Source: Phenylobacterium sp. J367 (GTDB taxonomy: Bacteria > Pseudomonadota > Alphaproteobacteria > Caulobacterales > Caulobacteraceae). Taken from it: a DNA stretch of 64,000 nucleotides. The stretch spans positions 992,001 to 1,056,000 of the forward strand of contig NZ_JAJONA010000001.1 of assembly GCF_024699985.1 (NCBI RefSeq), in the 5' to 3' direction. A model generated the notes under the pieces. It ran no database searches and was not told the origin of the DNA. It saw nothing but the letters and a program-made list of their open reading frames with translations. Positions 19,855 to 30,127 of the stretch are shown here, in pieces. Every line of letters begins with the position of its first letter. Position 1 is the first letter of the stretch. The position numbers were made by a program, and so were the translations under genes.

Positions 19855-20061
19855 TCATGCGGGCCGCGACGAAAAGAGCGCATCGGCGGCCTCGCGCCCG
19901 GCCCGCTTGCGGTCGAGGTGGGCCTGCACGCGAGCGATCTCGGACTGGAGGACCTCGATACGCTCCTCCAGCTCCACGAAGCCGTACAGATCCAGGTCCT
20001 CCCGGACCGCCTCTGCGAGGCGCTGGCCCCGCCCCACCCGAACTTCAGCCGGTTCGTCCAT
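19855..20061 (-). CDS. DUF1192 family small protein
   Basis: 68 residues, charged, with a predicted helical C-terminal half: FVELEERIEVLQSEIARVQA then LDRKRAGREAADALF. This heptad-like pattern (LEERIEVLQSEIA) suggests a short coiled coil. DUF1192 proteins are common in Alphaproteobacteria and have no established function. It is upstream of rcdA on the same strand with a 99-base gap. Confidence 0.7.
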   Translation of the reverse strand: MDEPAEVRVGRGQRLAEAVREDLDLYGFVELEERIEVLQSEIARVQAHLDRKRAGREAADALFSSRPA

Positions 20062-20147
20062 CGTCGCGAGCTCCCTATGCCGGCCCCCGCATGGGCGCTA
20101 TCCAACCGTGCAACAGGCGTATGCGCAAGCTCGCGGGAGACACACCC

Positions 20148-21137
20148 ATGTCACAATCGACCGGCCAGACCATGACCGCCATCGCCATCGAGGGCGGCCG
20201 CGGCCCGGCGGAAGCGCTGAAACCCGTCACGATTCCAAGGCCCGAAGCCGGTCCGGGCCAGATCCTGATCCGGGTGCGGGCGGCCGGGGTGAACCGGCCC
20301 GACATCGTCCAGCGCCTGGGCGCCTACCCCCGCCGCCCGGCGCGCCGGAGACGCTGGGCCTCGAGGTCGCCGGCGAGGTGGTCGAGGGCGCGGGGCGCTG
20401 GAAGGCCGGCGACCGGGTCACCGCCCTGCTCGGCGGCGGCGGCTATGCGGAATACGCCGTGGTCGACGCCCGCCACGCCCTGCCGATCCCGGGCGACCTG
20501 GACTTCGTGCAGGCCGCCAGCCTGCCGGAGACGGTCTTCACGGTGTTCGCCAACGTCTTCGAGCACGGCGCGCTCAAGCCGCGGGAGACCCTCATGGTGC
20601 ACGGCGCCACCTCCGGCATCGGCGTCACCGCCATCCAGATGGGCAAGGCGGCGGGCGCCAAGGTGATCGCCACCGCCCGTGGCGCGGAGAAGGCCAAGAC
20701 CGCCCTGGAACTGGGCGCCGACGTCGCCGTGGACGCCACCGCCGAGGACTTCGCCCAGATCGCCAAGCTCGAGGGCGGCGCCGACGTGATCCTCGACATG
20801 GTCGGCGGCGACTATTTCGCCAAGGACCTGGACGCGCTCCGCACCGGCGGCCGCATCGTATTCATCGCCGCCCAGGGCGGCGGCGAGGTCGCCCTGCCGA
20901 TCTTCCGCCTGATGCAGAAGCGCGCCGTGGTCACCGGCTCGACGCTCCGCCCCCCGCGACGCCGACGAGAAGGCGCGGCTCGCCGCCGAGATTGAGAAAG
21001 GGGTCTGGCCGTGGGTCGCCGAGGGGCGGATCCGGCCCTCTGTCGACCGCACCTTCCCCCTGGCCGAGGCTGCCGCCGCGCACGCCTATCTCGAAACGGG
21101 CGGCCATGTGGGCAAGATCGTTCTCACCGTGCCCTAG
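20148..21137 (+). CDS. NAD(P)H quinone oxidoreductase, zinc-free medium-chain family (two frameshifts)
   Basis: 329 residues when both frameshifts are repaired. The fold starts PVTIPRPEAGPGQILIRVRA with AAGVNRPDI; the cofactor site is LMVHGATSGIGVTAIQMGKA. The frame is lost at the C5 run 20327-20331 (one C missing; AYPPPPGAPETLGLE on repair) and at the C6 run 20950-20955 (one C extra; TLRPRDADEKARLAAEIEKG on repair). It ends VGKIVLTVP at 21135-21137. It belongs to the QOR/PIG3 group that reduces quinones or enones. Confidence 0.82.
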
Positions 21138-21193
21138 GGGCCGCCGGCATACCGTTTCGATGAATCGGCGGCGCTACGGATCCCCCTCGGACT

Positions 21194-21211
21194 CCCCGTT
21201 CGAACACGGGG
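21194..21211. repeat. Inverted repeat upstream of the TonB-dependent receptor
   Basis: CCCCGT (21194-21199) and ACGGGG (21206-21211) are complementary around TCGAAC. It lies 110 bases upstream of the receptor start and could be an operator. No matching regulator is identified. Confidence 0.3.
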
Positions 21212-21320
21212 TACGAAAAATTGGCCGCAATGTGTTGACGTTACGGCGCTTAAACCCCACGGTCGGCCCTGAGCGCAGGCAATAGCGCTGTTCCACAGTT
21301 TGTCTCCGGGGGAGGAAACC

Positions 21321-23853
21321 ATGCGACTGAAACGCCAGCTTCTGGCGGCGAGCGCGCTTGTCGGCGCGTCGCTCATGGCCACCAGCGCCTTTGCGCAAAG
21401 CACCACTATCGAGGAACTGGTCGTCACGGCCGAAAAGCGCGAGCAGTCGCTGCAGGACGTGCCGGTCGCGGTCTCGGCCTTCACCGACGAGCGCCGCGAG
21501 ACGATCGGCATCAACTCGGTGCAGGACCTGACCAACTTCACGCCGGGCCTGACCTATTCCACGAACAACGACCGCATCAACATGCGGGGCATCGGCCGCT
21601 TCACCAACAACCGCTCCTCCGAGGGCGGCGTGGCGATGTACAACGACGGCGTCTACACCTCCTCGGTGACGGCGTTCGCCCGGTCCACCCTGTTCATCGA
21701 CCGGACCGAGGTGCTGCGCGGCCCGCAGGGCACGCTTTACGGCCGCAACTCGATCGGCGGCGCGATGAACATCATCTCCAAGCGCCCGACCGACGACTTC
21801 TATGCCGAGGCCCGGGCCGGCCTCGCCAACTACGACGCCTGGATGACCGAAGCGGCCGTCTCCGGCCCGCTGTTCGGCAACATCCGCGGCCGGCTCGCGG
21901 GATCCTACAGCTCGCAGGGCGAGGGCTACTTCAAGAACCTCAATCCCAACGGCAAGGACGAGGGGCGCCATCGGCGACCAGTTCCAGATCGAAGGCCAGC
22001 TCGACGGCAGCCTCGGCGACGGCAAGCTCGAGTGGTGGCTGAAGGTTGACACCGCCGAGTGGCACAATCTGGGCCGCGGCCCGGGCGGGCGGACCACCGC
22101 CCTCTACGGCATCCGGGACGTGACCTCGCCGCTGCAGGCGGCGCTGACCCCGAACTCGGCCACCCTGGGCCTGCCGCTCGGCACCGCCGCGATGCAGTGC
22201 CAGATGTGCTTCGACACCGACGACGGCAACTACATCAACCTGGAGAACAACGGCTACAACTTCCAGGCCACGCTGCACCTCGACAACATCGATGTGAAGT
22301 ACCTCGGCGGCTACACCTACTACGACTACCGGCTGCAGACCGACCTGGACGGCACGTCGCGCCAGGCGGCGTTCAACCTGCCGCTCTCGGCGACCTCCAC
22401 GCCGCTCTATTATCCGCGGCGGAACAACCAGTACCAGGAAGAGGTCTGGTGGTTCTCGAACGAGCTCAACTTCGCCTCGACCTATGACGGACCGGTGCAG
22501 TGGCTGATCGGCCTCTACCAGTTCCGCGAAGGCTCGAACTACACGCTCTCCGACGCGCGCCATCCGGACGACCCGCGGTTCGAGAACCCGACGCTGTTCT
22601 CGCTGAACCCGGCGACCCAGCTGATCGCGGCCGCGCCGAACCCCGAGCGCCGCTACGCCTACGGCTCCTCCTCGAACGTCAGCGAATCCTACGCGGCCTT
22701 CGGTCAGGTGGACTGGCAGTTCACCGATGAGCTGAAGGCCACCGCCGGCCTGCGCTACACCCACGACGAGAAGAAGTCGTTCGAGAGCGCGCGGCTGTTC
22801 TGCCTCTACACGGCCACCTGCCCGATCAGCCGGGTCACCGGCCGGCCGGTGGACGTGACCGCCGTGGCGTCGCCGGGTACCAGCACCGATCCGTCGATCT
22901 ACCTGCCCGCCTACACGGACCCCACCACGGGCCTCCGCCACCGCGGGCTGAAGAACAGCTGGAGCGGCGTGACCGGCACGCTGGGCCTCGACTGGCAGCC
23001 CGACCCGGACACGCTGGCCTATGCTAAGTACACGCGCGGCTACAAGGCCGGCGGCTTCAACTCGGGGACGACCACGCTCACGCCGAACGTCACCACCAAG
23101 GAAGAGACCATCGACGCCTACGAGGTCGGCGTGAAGAAGACCTTCGGCGGCCGCCTGCAGGCCAACGCCTCGGCCTTCTTCTACGACTACCAGGACATCC
23201 AGATCCCGATCACCGGCCGCGATCCGGTGACCGACCTGAACGTCACCCGCTTCTTCAACATGCCGAAGGCGGAGGTCCTGGGCTTCGAGCTGGAGACCAT
23301 CTGGCAGCCGATCGACAACCTCCAGCTGCTGGCGAACTACTCCTACCTGAGCGCCGAGCTGAAGGAGGCCTGCTGCTTCCAGGATCCGGAAGATCCGCGC
23401 GGCATCCAGGACGGCGTCGTGCTGGCCGGCAACACGCCGGCGGCGATCGCCAACCCGGCCACGGCGCTGAACCAGGACCTGAAGGGCGCCAAGCTGCCGT
23501 CCTCCACACCCCACCGGTTCACGGTGAACGCCAACTATACCTGGGTGTTCGACGCCGGCTCGCTGGTCGGCTCGGTGACCCACGTCTGGAAGGACGAGAC
23601 CTACTATTCGATCTTCAACCGCTACTACAATCAGGCGAAGGCCTGGAACCAGACCGACGCCCGCCTGCTGTGGAACGACGCCGACGACCGGTTCACGGTC
23701 ATCGGCTACGTGAAGAACATCTTCGAGCAGGAAGGCGTCTCCGGCGCCGACGGCAGCCGGATCAACACCGGCCCGAATACCGGCTACGTGAACCGCACCA
23801 TCTCCTACGTGCCGCCGCGCACCTACGGGGTCGAGGTGCAGTACCGCTTCTAG
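21321..23853 (+). CDS. TonB-dependent outer-membrane receptor (frameshift)
   Basis: 843 residues when repaired. A signal peptide (MRLKRQLLAASALVGASLMA) precedes a TonB box region TIEELVVTAEKREQSLQDVP, a plug domain with NMRGIGRFTNN and VLRGPQGTLYGRNSIGGAMN, and a 22-strand barrel ending in YGVEVQYRF with the usual terminal aromatic residue. The G4 run at 21962-21965 has one extra base; on repair GKDEGAIGDQFQIEGQL continues. GGAGG lies just before the ATG. It is followed by a GPH symporter, suggesting uptake of one oligomeric or glycoside-like substrate. The substrate is unknown. Confidence 0.9.
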
Positions 23854-23879
23854 ACCGTCCAGAACCGGTCCTCTCTCTC

Positions 23880-23911
23880 GGGGCGCGTCCGCAAGGACGC
23901 GCCCTTCTTCT
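23880..23911 (+). terminator. Rho-independent terminator after the TonB receptor
   Basis: GGGCGCGTCC (23881-23890), loop GCAA, GGACGCGCCC (23895-23904) and TTCTTCTTT. It is a perfect 10-base-pair GC stem with a T-rich tail. Confidence 0.8.
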
Positions 23912-23950
23912 TTGTGTCCGGCTTCTTTGTGCCGGCTTCTTTGTGTCTGG
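23907..23950. repeat. Short tandem repeat, three copies of CTTCTTTGTG
   Basis: CTTCTTTGTG occurs at 23907, 23922 and 23936 with spacers TCCGG and CCGG, so the period is 14-15 bases. It starts in the terminator tail. It may reflect slippage or local duplication. Confidence 0.6.
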
Positions 23951-24076
23951 CCTGAAAACCGATTCAGTTTGACGCCCGCGGGGCCCCACCGCACCGTATC
24001 TTCCATTATTTCCGAGCGGCCGACAGAAGCCGCCGACCAGGACATTTGCCGCGCCATCCGCGGCGGGAGGAGACCG

Positions 24077-25589
24077 ATGACCGCAACCGCGAGCGCCGCG
24101 GAAGGGCGGCGGCTGGGGCTTGGCGTCAAGCTGCTCTACGCCGTGGGGGCGACGGCGACGAACCTCAAGCTGCGCGCGCTCTCAACCTTCCTGGTGATCT
24201 TCTACAACCAGGTGATCGGCCTGCCGCCGAAGACGGTCGGCGCCATCCTGATGATCGCCCTGGTGGTCGATGCGGTGCTCGACCCGATCGTCGGCCAGAT
24301 CTCCGACAACTTCCGCTCTCGCTGGGGACGCCGCCACCCGTTCATGCTGGCGTCCGCCCTGCCCTATGCCATCGCCTTCTTCGCGCTGTGGAACCCGCCC
24401 ACCGGCTGGAGCGACAGCGCGCTGGCGGTCTATCTGGCGGTCTGCGTCATCGCGGTCCGGGTGTTCGACACCTTCTTCGAGCTGCCGCACCAGGCGCTGG
24501 CGCCGGAAATGGCGCGCGGCTACGACGAGCGGACCAACCTGCTCTCCATGCGGCACTTCTTCATGGTGGCCGGCGGCCTCGGCATGACGGTGCTGGCCTA
24601 CCAGGTCTTCCTGAAGGAGCAGCCGGACGGATCGGGCGGCGTGCTCGCCCGCGACGGCTACTTCGCCTATTCGCTGACCGGCGCCCTGATCATCCTGGGC
24701 GCGATCCTGATCTCGACGCTGGGCACCCTGAAGGCCGTGCCCTACCTCCACCAGGTCCCGCAGCGCCGGGTGACGGTGTGGACCATGGTCAAGGAGATGG
24801 CCGCCACCCTGAACAACCGGGCCTTCCTGGTCTCGACGCTGGCCGCCCTGCTGATCGCCGTGGCCGTGGGGGGCCCGCAACGGGCTCGAGATCTACTTCG
24901 GCCTCTATTTCTGGCAGCTCACCCAGGCCCAGCTCGCCATGCTGGCCACCACCAGCGTGATCGGCGGATTCGCCGGCGTCGCGCTCGCCCCCATCGTCGG
25001 CCGCACCATGGGCAAGAAGTGGGGCGTGATCGCCGTCTTCGGCTCCGCCGTGCTCGTCCATGTGACGCCGGTGTCCCTGCGCCTGCTCGGCCTCGCGCCC
25101 GAGAACGGCACGCCGGAGCTGCTGGCCCTGCTCTATGGCGAGGAGATCATCAACGCGACCCTGGCCGCCGCCACCGGCGTCCTGCTGTTCGCCATCCTGG
25201 CTGACGTCGTGGAGGACGCCGAGGTGAAGACCGGCCGGCGGTCCGAGGGCCTGCTGATGTCGGCGCAGAACCTGTTCCGCAAGGCGATCTCGGGCCTGGG
25301 CATCTTCATCGCCACGGGCGTGCTGACCTTCATCGACTTCCCGGAGAAGGCCGAGCGGACGAGCGTCGCGCCCGAGGTGCTCCGCAGCCTCGGCCTCGCC
25401 TACATCCCGACCATCCTGGCGCTGTACGGCACGGCGATCCTCTGCCTGCTGGCCTACAACATCGGCCGCAAGCGCCATGAGGAGAACCTGGCCAAGCTCG
25501 ACGCGCTGCGGCGGGCCGAGGCGCTGCCGGTGGACGACGCCGCCCCGCCGGCCGCCGAGCCGGGCGCGCCGCTGCCGCTGAAGCCCTGA
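24077..25589 (+). CDS. MFS/GPH-type cation symporter (frameshift)
   Basis: 503 residues when repaired. Twelve hydrophobic segments. The motifs VVDAVLDPIVGQISDNFRSR, WGRRHPFMLASALPYAIAFF and GYDERTNLLSMRHFFMVAGG match the glycoside-pentoside-hexuronide (MelB-like) family. The frame breaks in the G6 run at 24868-24873; with one G removed it reads AVGARNGLEIYFGLYFWQL and continues to the stop at 25587-25589. ATG 24077 follows GGGAGGAGA. Transport of a sugar or glycoside is inferred from the family and the upstream TonB receptor. Confidence 0.85.
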
Positions 25590-25604
25590 GGCGGCGGCTG
25601 ACGC

Positions 25605-26835
25605 CTACTTGCCGAAAATGCCCATGAGCAGCGGACGGGCGAAGACCGCCGGCGCGGCCTTCTGGCCGACGCCCGGCACCCAGTAGCCCAGCTCGGCGCC
25701 GGCATTCAGGGTGGCGTTCAGCATCTGGGCGGCGATGAACGGGTCCACCGGCCGGATCGAGCCTTCGGCGATGCCGTCCGAGATCATCGAGGCGAAGCGG
25801 TCGGACACCCGATCCGAGTGCTGCACCATCTGCCGCCGGATCGGCTCCGGCAGGGCGGTGAGCGCCGCGATGCGCAGCAGGGGCCCGTGCTCGGAGAGCT
25901 GGTACTCGGCGAGCGCGGCGGCCGCGCTGGAGAGCCTCGTCCACTGGTCGCCGGGCAGGGCCATGGCCAGCCGCTGGACCCGGGTCATCACCTCGAACGT
26001 CCGCTCGAAGCAGGCGACCACCAGGTCGTCCTTGGCCTCGTTGTGGTGGTAGAAGCTGCCCTTGGTGACGTTCAGCTCGGCCGAGATCTTGTCGACCGAG
26101 GGCGCCCTTGTAGCCCCGCGAATTGATCAGCCGGGTGGCGGCGAGCAGGAAGGTCTCGCGGCTCATTTCCTGGCGGCTGCGCGGCGCGAGCTCGGAGACA
26201 GGGATCGCCGCCGGCGCCCAGCCTGAATTCTCCCCGGCCAGGCCGTGGACCAGGATGTCGTACATCCGGTCGCGCACGCGGCCATAGTCTTCCGGGTCGT
26301 ACTTGCCGATCCAGCCCGGCGCCCAGAGGAGCTGCTCCAGCAGCATGTGGGCCCGCGCCGAGCGGCGGCCGCGCGACAGCCACTCGAGGTCCGGGGTCTC
26401 GAAGATCTCGCGCAGCTTGCGCCACATCCGGCCGTAGGCCCGGCGGACCTCGGTGCGGCGGGGCTCGTTCAGCGCCCGGACGTCCGACAGCACCGGCAGC
26501 GGCGGCGCCTGGCCCATCGCGGTCATGTGCAGGCGTTCCAGGTGCAGGGTCAGCAGCTTCTTCAGCCGGCCCTCGCGGGTCGGCTCGGAGAGCGCCTGCT
26601 CCATCATCCACTGCAGGCTCTCGATGCCGCGCATCAGGCAGGCGGCGGCGAGGTCGTCCTTGCGCTTGAAGTAGTAGGTGACGCTGGTGGTCGAGAGGTC
26701 GACGGCGGCGGCGGCGACGCCCAGCGTCAGTCCCTTCACGCCCTTGCGGTTCAGGATCTCCGTGGCGGCGTCGAGGATCGCCTCGCGCTTGCGCTCGAAA
26801 CGGTCGGTCGCGCGGACCGCGTTGCGCTGAACCAT
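25605..26835 (-). CDS. Double-domain TetR/AcrR transcriptional regulator (frameshift)
   Basis: 409 residues when repaired, about twice the usual TetR length. Two complete TetR modules are visible. The first is AILDAATEILNRKGVKGLTL with STTSVTYYFKRKDDLAAA; the second is TFLLAATRLINSRGYKGAS with VDKISAELNVTKGSFYHH. The frame changes at 26100-26102 (one extra base) inside the second helix-turn-helix, and on repair KGASVDKISAELN is contiguous. ATG 26835 follows GAGGAGGG. It converges on the GPH symporter, so it may control that locus, but the operator is unknown. Confidence 0.82.
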
Positions 26836-26916
26836 TCGCCCTCCTCGGCAACGTGACAGTTTGCGCACGTGAAACACGCCGGCGCCAGAGGGAACACCTA
26901 GGCGGCGGACCCGAGG

Positions 26917-28356
26917 TCAGGTCGAGGCGAAGGGATAGGGCGTGATGGACTTCGTAAAGTCGTCGACGGTGAGCGTGCGGCTGATCGGTTCGGCCGCCCT
27001 TTGCGGACAGGCGGGGCGTTCGCAGATCCGGCAGGCCGGGCCTATGCCGGTGGCGACGGGATCGCGCAGGTCGAGGCCGCGGGAATAGACCAGGCGCTCG
27101 GCGTACTTCAGCTCGCAGCCCATGCCGATGGCGAGGTCGCTCTCGTCGGAGGCGAAGGGCCGGGCGACCCGGGCGACGGTGCGGGCGATGGTGAAGTAGC
27201 GCTGGCCGTCCGGCGTCTCGATGATCTGCGGGATGATCCGCCCGGGCGTGCGGAAGCTCGAGTGGATGTTCCAGCGCGGACAGGCGCCGCCGAACCGCGA
27301 GAACGGGAAGGCCGAGCCCGCGAAGCGTTTGGAGATGTTCCCGGCGCTGTCCACGCGGACCATGAAGAAGGGCACGCCCCGCTGGCCGGGGCGGGCCAGG
27401 GTGGTCAGCCGGTGGCAGGCCTGCTCGAAGGAGACGCCGAAGCGGGCGCGGACCAGCTCGATGTCGTAGGCCGTCCGCTCCGCCGCCTCGTAGAAGGCGC
27501 CGTAGGGCATGAGGATGGCGGCGGCCAGGTAGTTGGTCAGGCTGACCTTCAAGAGGTTGCGGGTCGGCCGGTCGGGCGGGCCGGCGCGGTCGGCCAGCGC
27601 CTCCAGGAGGTCGCGGTGCTCCAGGAGCGCGAGCTGGTAGGCGAGGCTGAAGCTGCGGCCGGCGCCGGTGAGGACCTCGGACAGGAACAGCCGCTTCCGG
27701 TGATGGTCGAAGCGCCGGACGCTCTCGGGCAGCACCTCTACCGGCACCACGCGGACCTGGATGCCGAACTTCTGCGCCAGCCGGGCCCGCGCCGCGCCCG
27801 GGAAATCCTCGGCGTCGGCGGCCAGCTCGCCGGCCAGCGACGCGGCGGCGTCCTCCAGGTCGGCGAAGTGGTTCTTCTGGGCCTGGATGTAGTCGCGCAC
27901 CCAGTCGGACGGCGTCACCACCGGCTGGACCAGCGTCCCGTCCTCGGGTCGGCCGACGCCGCCCAGGTCGGCCATCCGCCGCTGGTCGAGATAGGCGCGG
28001 TAGAGCCGGACGATCGCCTCGGAGACGCCCGGCGCGCTGTCGGCCACCTCGGCGATCTCGTGGCGGGCGACCGCCAGGTCGCGGAACATCTGGTCCGAGA
28101 AAACCTCGGAGAGACCCGTGGCGCTGGCCGACTCCGGGTCGGAGGCGAGCGTCTTGAGGTCAAGGTCGTAGGCTTCCGCCAGGCGCAGCAGCACCTGGGC
28201 GGTGACCGGCCGCTGGTTGCGCTCGATGAGGTTCAGGTAGCTCGGCGAGACCCCGAGGTCCTCGGCCATGCGCGTCTGGGTGACGCCCAGCTCCCGGCGC
28301 AGCCGCTTGACCCGGGCGCCGAGGAATAGCTTGCGGTCGGTGGGCGAGAGCGCCAT
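26917..28356 (-). CDS. XRE-family regulator, RamB/ScfR type (short-chain acyl-CoA responsive)
   Basis: 479 residues, intact. An N-terminal helix-turn-helix (VKRLRRELGVTQTRMAEDLG, VSPSYLNLIERNQRPVT) is followed by an ImmA/IrrE-like central domain (SLAYQLALLEHRDLL, YLAAAILMPYGAFYEAAE) and a C-terminal domain with a cysteine-rich end (CRICERPACPQR). This layout matches RamB, which represses aceA/aceB in Corynebacterium. It is divergent from aceA with a palindrome in the gap, so control of the glyoxylate shunt is a strong inference. Confidence 0.85.
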   Translation of the reverse strand: MALSPTDRKLFLGARVKRLRRELGVTQTRMAEDLGVSPSYLNLIERNQRPVTAQVLLRLAEAYDLDLKTLASDPESASATGLSEVFSDQMFRDLAVARHEIAEVADSAPGVSEAIVRLYRAYLDQRRMADLGGVGRPEDGTLVQPVVTPSDWVRDYIQAQKNHFADLEDAAASLAGELAADAEDFPGAARARLAQKFGIQVRVVPVEVLPESVRRFDHHRKRLFLSEVLTGAGRSFSLAYQLALLEHRDLLEALADRAGPPDRPTRNLLKVSLTNYLAAAILMPYGAFYEAAERTAYDIELVRARFGVSFEQACHRLTTLARPGQRGVPFFMVRVDSAGNISKRFAGSAFPFSRFGGACPRWNIHSSFRTPGRIIPQIIETPDGQRYFTIARTVARVARPFASDESDLAIGMGCELKYAERLVYSRGLDLRDPVATGIGPACRICERPACPQRAAEPISRTLTVDDFTKSITPYPFAST

Positions 28357-28361
28357 GCCTG

Positions 28362-28484
28362 TGTGATTGTCACAGATTTACATTATTGACAACGATTGAC
28401 TGTGACACCCACGCCTTTTGCCTTGGCCGTGGCTCTTCCACCCCTTTGAATTCAAGCGTTAGAGGGGTCCCAACGCTTGTCACA
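28362..28484. promoter_or_regulatory. Operator region between the RamB-like regulator and aceA
   Basis: TGTGATTGTCACA (28362-28374) is a perfect TGTGA-N3-TCACA palindrome right at the regulator's start. TGTGACA recurs at 28401-28407 and TGTCACA at 28478-28484, between the palindrome and the aceA ribosome site. A consensus -35-like TTGACA lies at 28386. The repeated motif in a 155-base divergent gap suggests operator sites for the adjacent regulator. Confidence 0.55.
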
Positions 28485-28511
28485 GCGCATCTGTCGGAAC
28501 GGAAGAGACCC

Positions 28512-30110
28512 ATGGCGTACCAGGACCACATCATCGAGATGAGCCAGCTCATCCAGTCGAAGAACGGCACGTGGGATGGCATCGACGCCGAGGGCGTGGC
28601 CCGGATGCGGCTGCAGAACCGGTTCAAGACCGGCCTGGAGATCGCCCGCTACACCGCCGGCATCATGCGCGAGGACATGGCGGCCTATGACGCCGACCCG
28701 TCGCAATACACCCAGTCGCTGGGCTGCTGGCACGGCTTCGTCGCCCAACAGAAGATGATCGCGGTGAAGCGCCACTTCGGCACCACCAAGCGCCGCTACA
28801 TCTACCTCTCCGGCTGGATGATCGCGGCCCTGCGCTCCGAGTTCGGCCCGCTGCCCGACCAATCGATGCACGAGAAGACCTCGGTGCCGGCGCTGATCGA
28901 GGAGATCTACACCTTCCTGAAGCAGGCCGATGCCCGCGAGCTGGGCGGCCTGTTCCGCGAGCTGGACGCCGCCCGCGAGGCCGGCGACGAGGCCAAGGCG
29001 CAGCAGATCCAGGACCGGATCGACAACTTCGAGACCCACGTGGTCCCGATCATCGCCGACATCGACGCGGGCTTCGGCAACGCCGAGGCCACCTACCTGC
29101 TGGCCAAGAAGATGATCGAGGCCGGCGCCTGCGCCATCCAGATCGAGAACCAGGTCTCCGACGAGAAGCAATGCGGCCACCAGGACGGCAAGGTCACCGT
29201 CCCGCACGAGGACTTCAACGCCAAGCTGCGGGCCGTCCGCTACGCCTTCCTGGAGCTCGGCGTCGACAACGGCATCATCGTCGCGCGCACCGACTCGCTC
29301 GGCGCGGGCCTCACCAAGCAGATCGCCTTCTCCAAGGAGCCGGGCGACCTGGGCGACCAGTACAACAGCTTCCTCGACTGCGAAGAGATCACCCCGGCCG
29401 ACGTCACCAACGGCGATGTGGTGATCACGCGGAACGGCAAGCTGATGCGCCCGAAGCGCCTGCCCTCGAACCTCTTCCAGTTCCGCGCCGGCACCGGCGA
29501 GGACCGCTGCGTCCTCGACTGCATCACCTCGCTGCAGAACGGCGCCGACCTGCTGTGGATCGAGACCGAGAAGCCGCACGTCGAGCAGATCGCCGGCATG
29601 GTCGACCGCATCCGCGAGGTCGTGCCGAACGCCAAGCTCGCCTACAACAACAGCCCGTCCTTCAACTGGACGCTGAAGTTCCGCGAGCAGGTCTTCGAGG
29701 CCTGGCAGAAGGAAGGCAAGGACGTCTCGGCCTACGACAAGGCCAAGCTGATGAGCGCCGACTACGACCAGTCGCCGCTGGGCGTCGAGGCGGACCAGAA
29801 GATCAAGAGCTTCCAGGCGGACGGCGCTCGGCGCGCGGGCATCTTCCACCACCTGATCACCCTGCCGACCTACCACACCGCGGCGCTGTCCACCGACAAC
29901 CTGGCCAAGGAGTACTTCGGCGAGCAGGGCATGCTGGGCTACGTGCTGGGCGTCCAGCGGCAGGAGATCCGCAAGGGCCTGCCGGCGGTGAAGCACCAGA
30001 ACATGTCGGGCTCGGACATCGGCGACGACCACAAGGAATACTTCGCGGGCGAAGCCGCCCTGAAGGCCGGCGGCGTCCACAACACCATGAACCAGTTCGC
30101 CAACGTCTGA
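28512..30110 (+). CDS. aceA: Isocitrate lyase
   Basis: 532 residues, intact. It cleaves isocitrate into succinate and glyoxylate, the first step of the glyoxylate shunt needed for growth on acetate or fatty acids. The catalytic segment VSDEKQCGHQDGKVTVPHED has Cys221; the QCGH form and length are those of the Pseudomonas-type ICL rather than the KKCGH E. coli type. ATG 28512 (MAYQDHIIEMSQLIQSKNG) follows GGAAGAG. A terminator is found only after the next gene, so it shares a transcript with the DUF4170 gene. Confidence 0.96.
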   Translation: MAYQDHIIEMSQLIQSKNGTWDGIDAEGVARMRLQNRFKTGLEIARYTAGIMREDMAAYDADPSQYTQSLGCWHGFVAQQKMIAVKRHFGTTKRRYIYLSGWMIAALRSEFGPLPDQSMHEKTSVPALIEEIYTFLKQADARELGGLFRELDAAREAGDEAKAQQIQDRIDNFETHVVPIIADIDAGFGNAEATYLLAKKMIEAGACAIQIENQVSDEKQCGHQDGKVTVPHEDFNAKLRAVRYAFLELGVDNGIIVARTDSLGAGLTKQIAFSKEPGDLGDQYNSFLDCEEITPADVTNGDVVITRNGKLMRPKRLPSNLFQFRAGTGEDRCVLDCITSLQNGADLLWIETEKPHVEQIAGMVDRIREVVPNAKLAYNNSPSFNWTLKFREQVFEAWQKEGKDVSAYDKAKLMSADYDQSPLGVEADQKIKSFQADGARRAGIFHHLITLPTYHTAALSTDNLAKEYFGEQGMLGYVLGVQRQEIRKGLPAVKHQNMSGSDIGDDHKEYFAGEAALKAGGVHNTMNQFANV

Positions 30111-30127
30111 CGCTGGGAGGAATTGCC

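Noticed and set aside
21194..21211. Possible tRNA T-arm or att remnant (CCCCGTTCGAACACGGGG)
   Set aside because: The loop and stem spacing do not fit a T-arm (53-61 pairing would be G-A), and no acceptor or anticodon arm is nearby.
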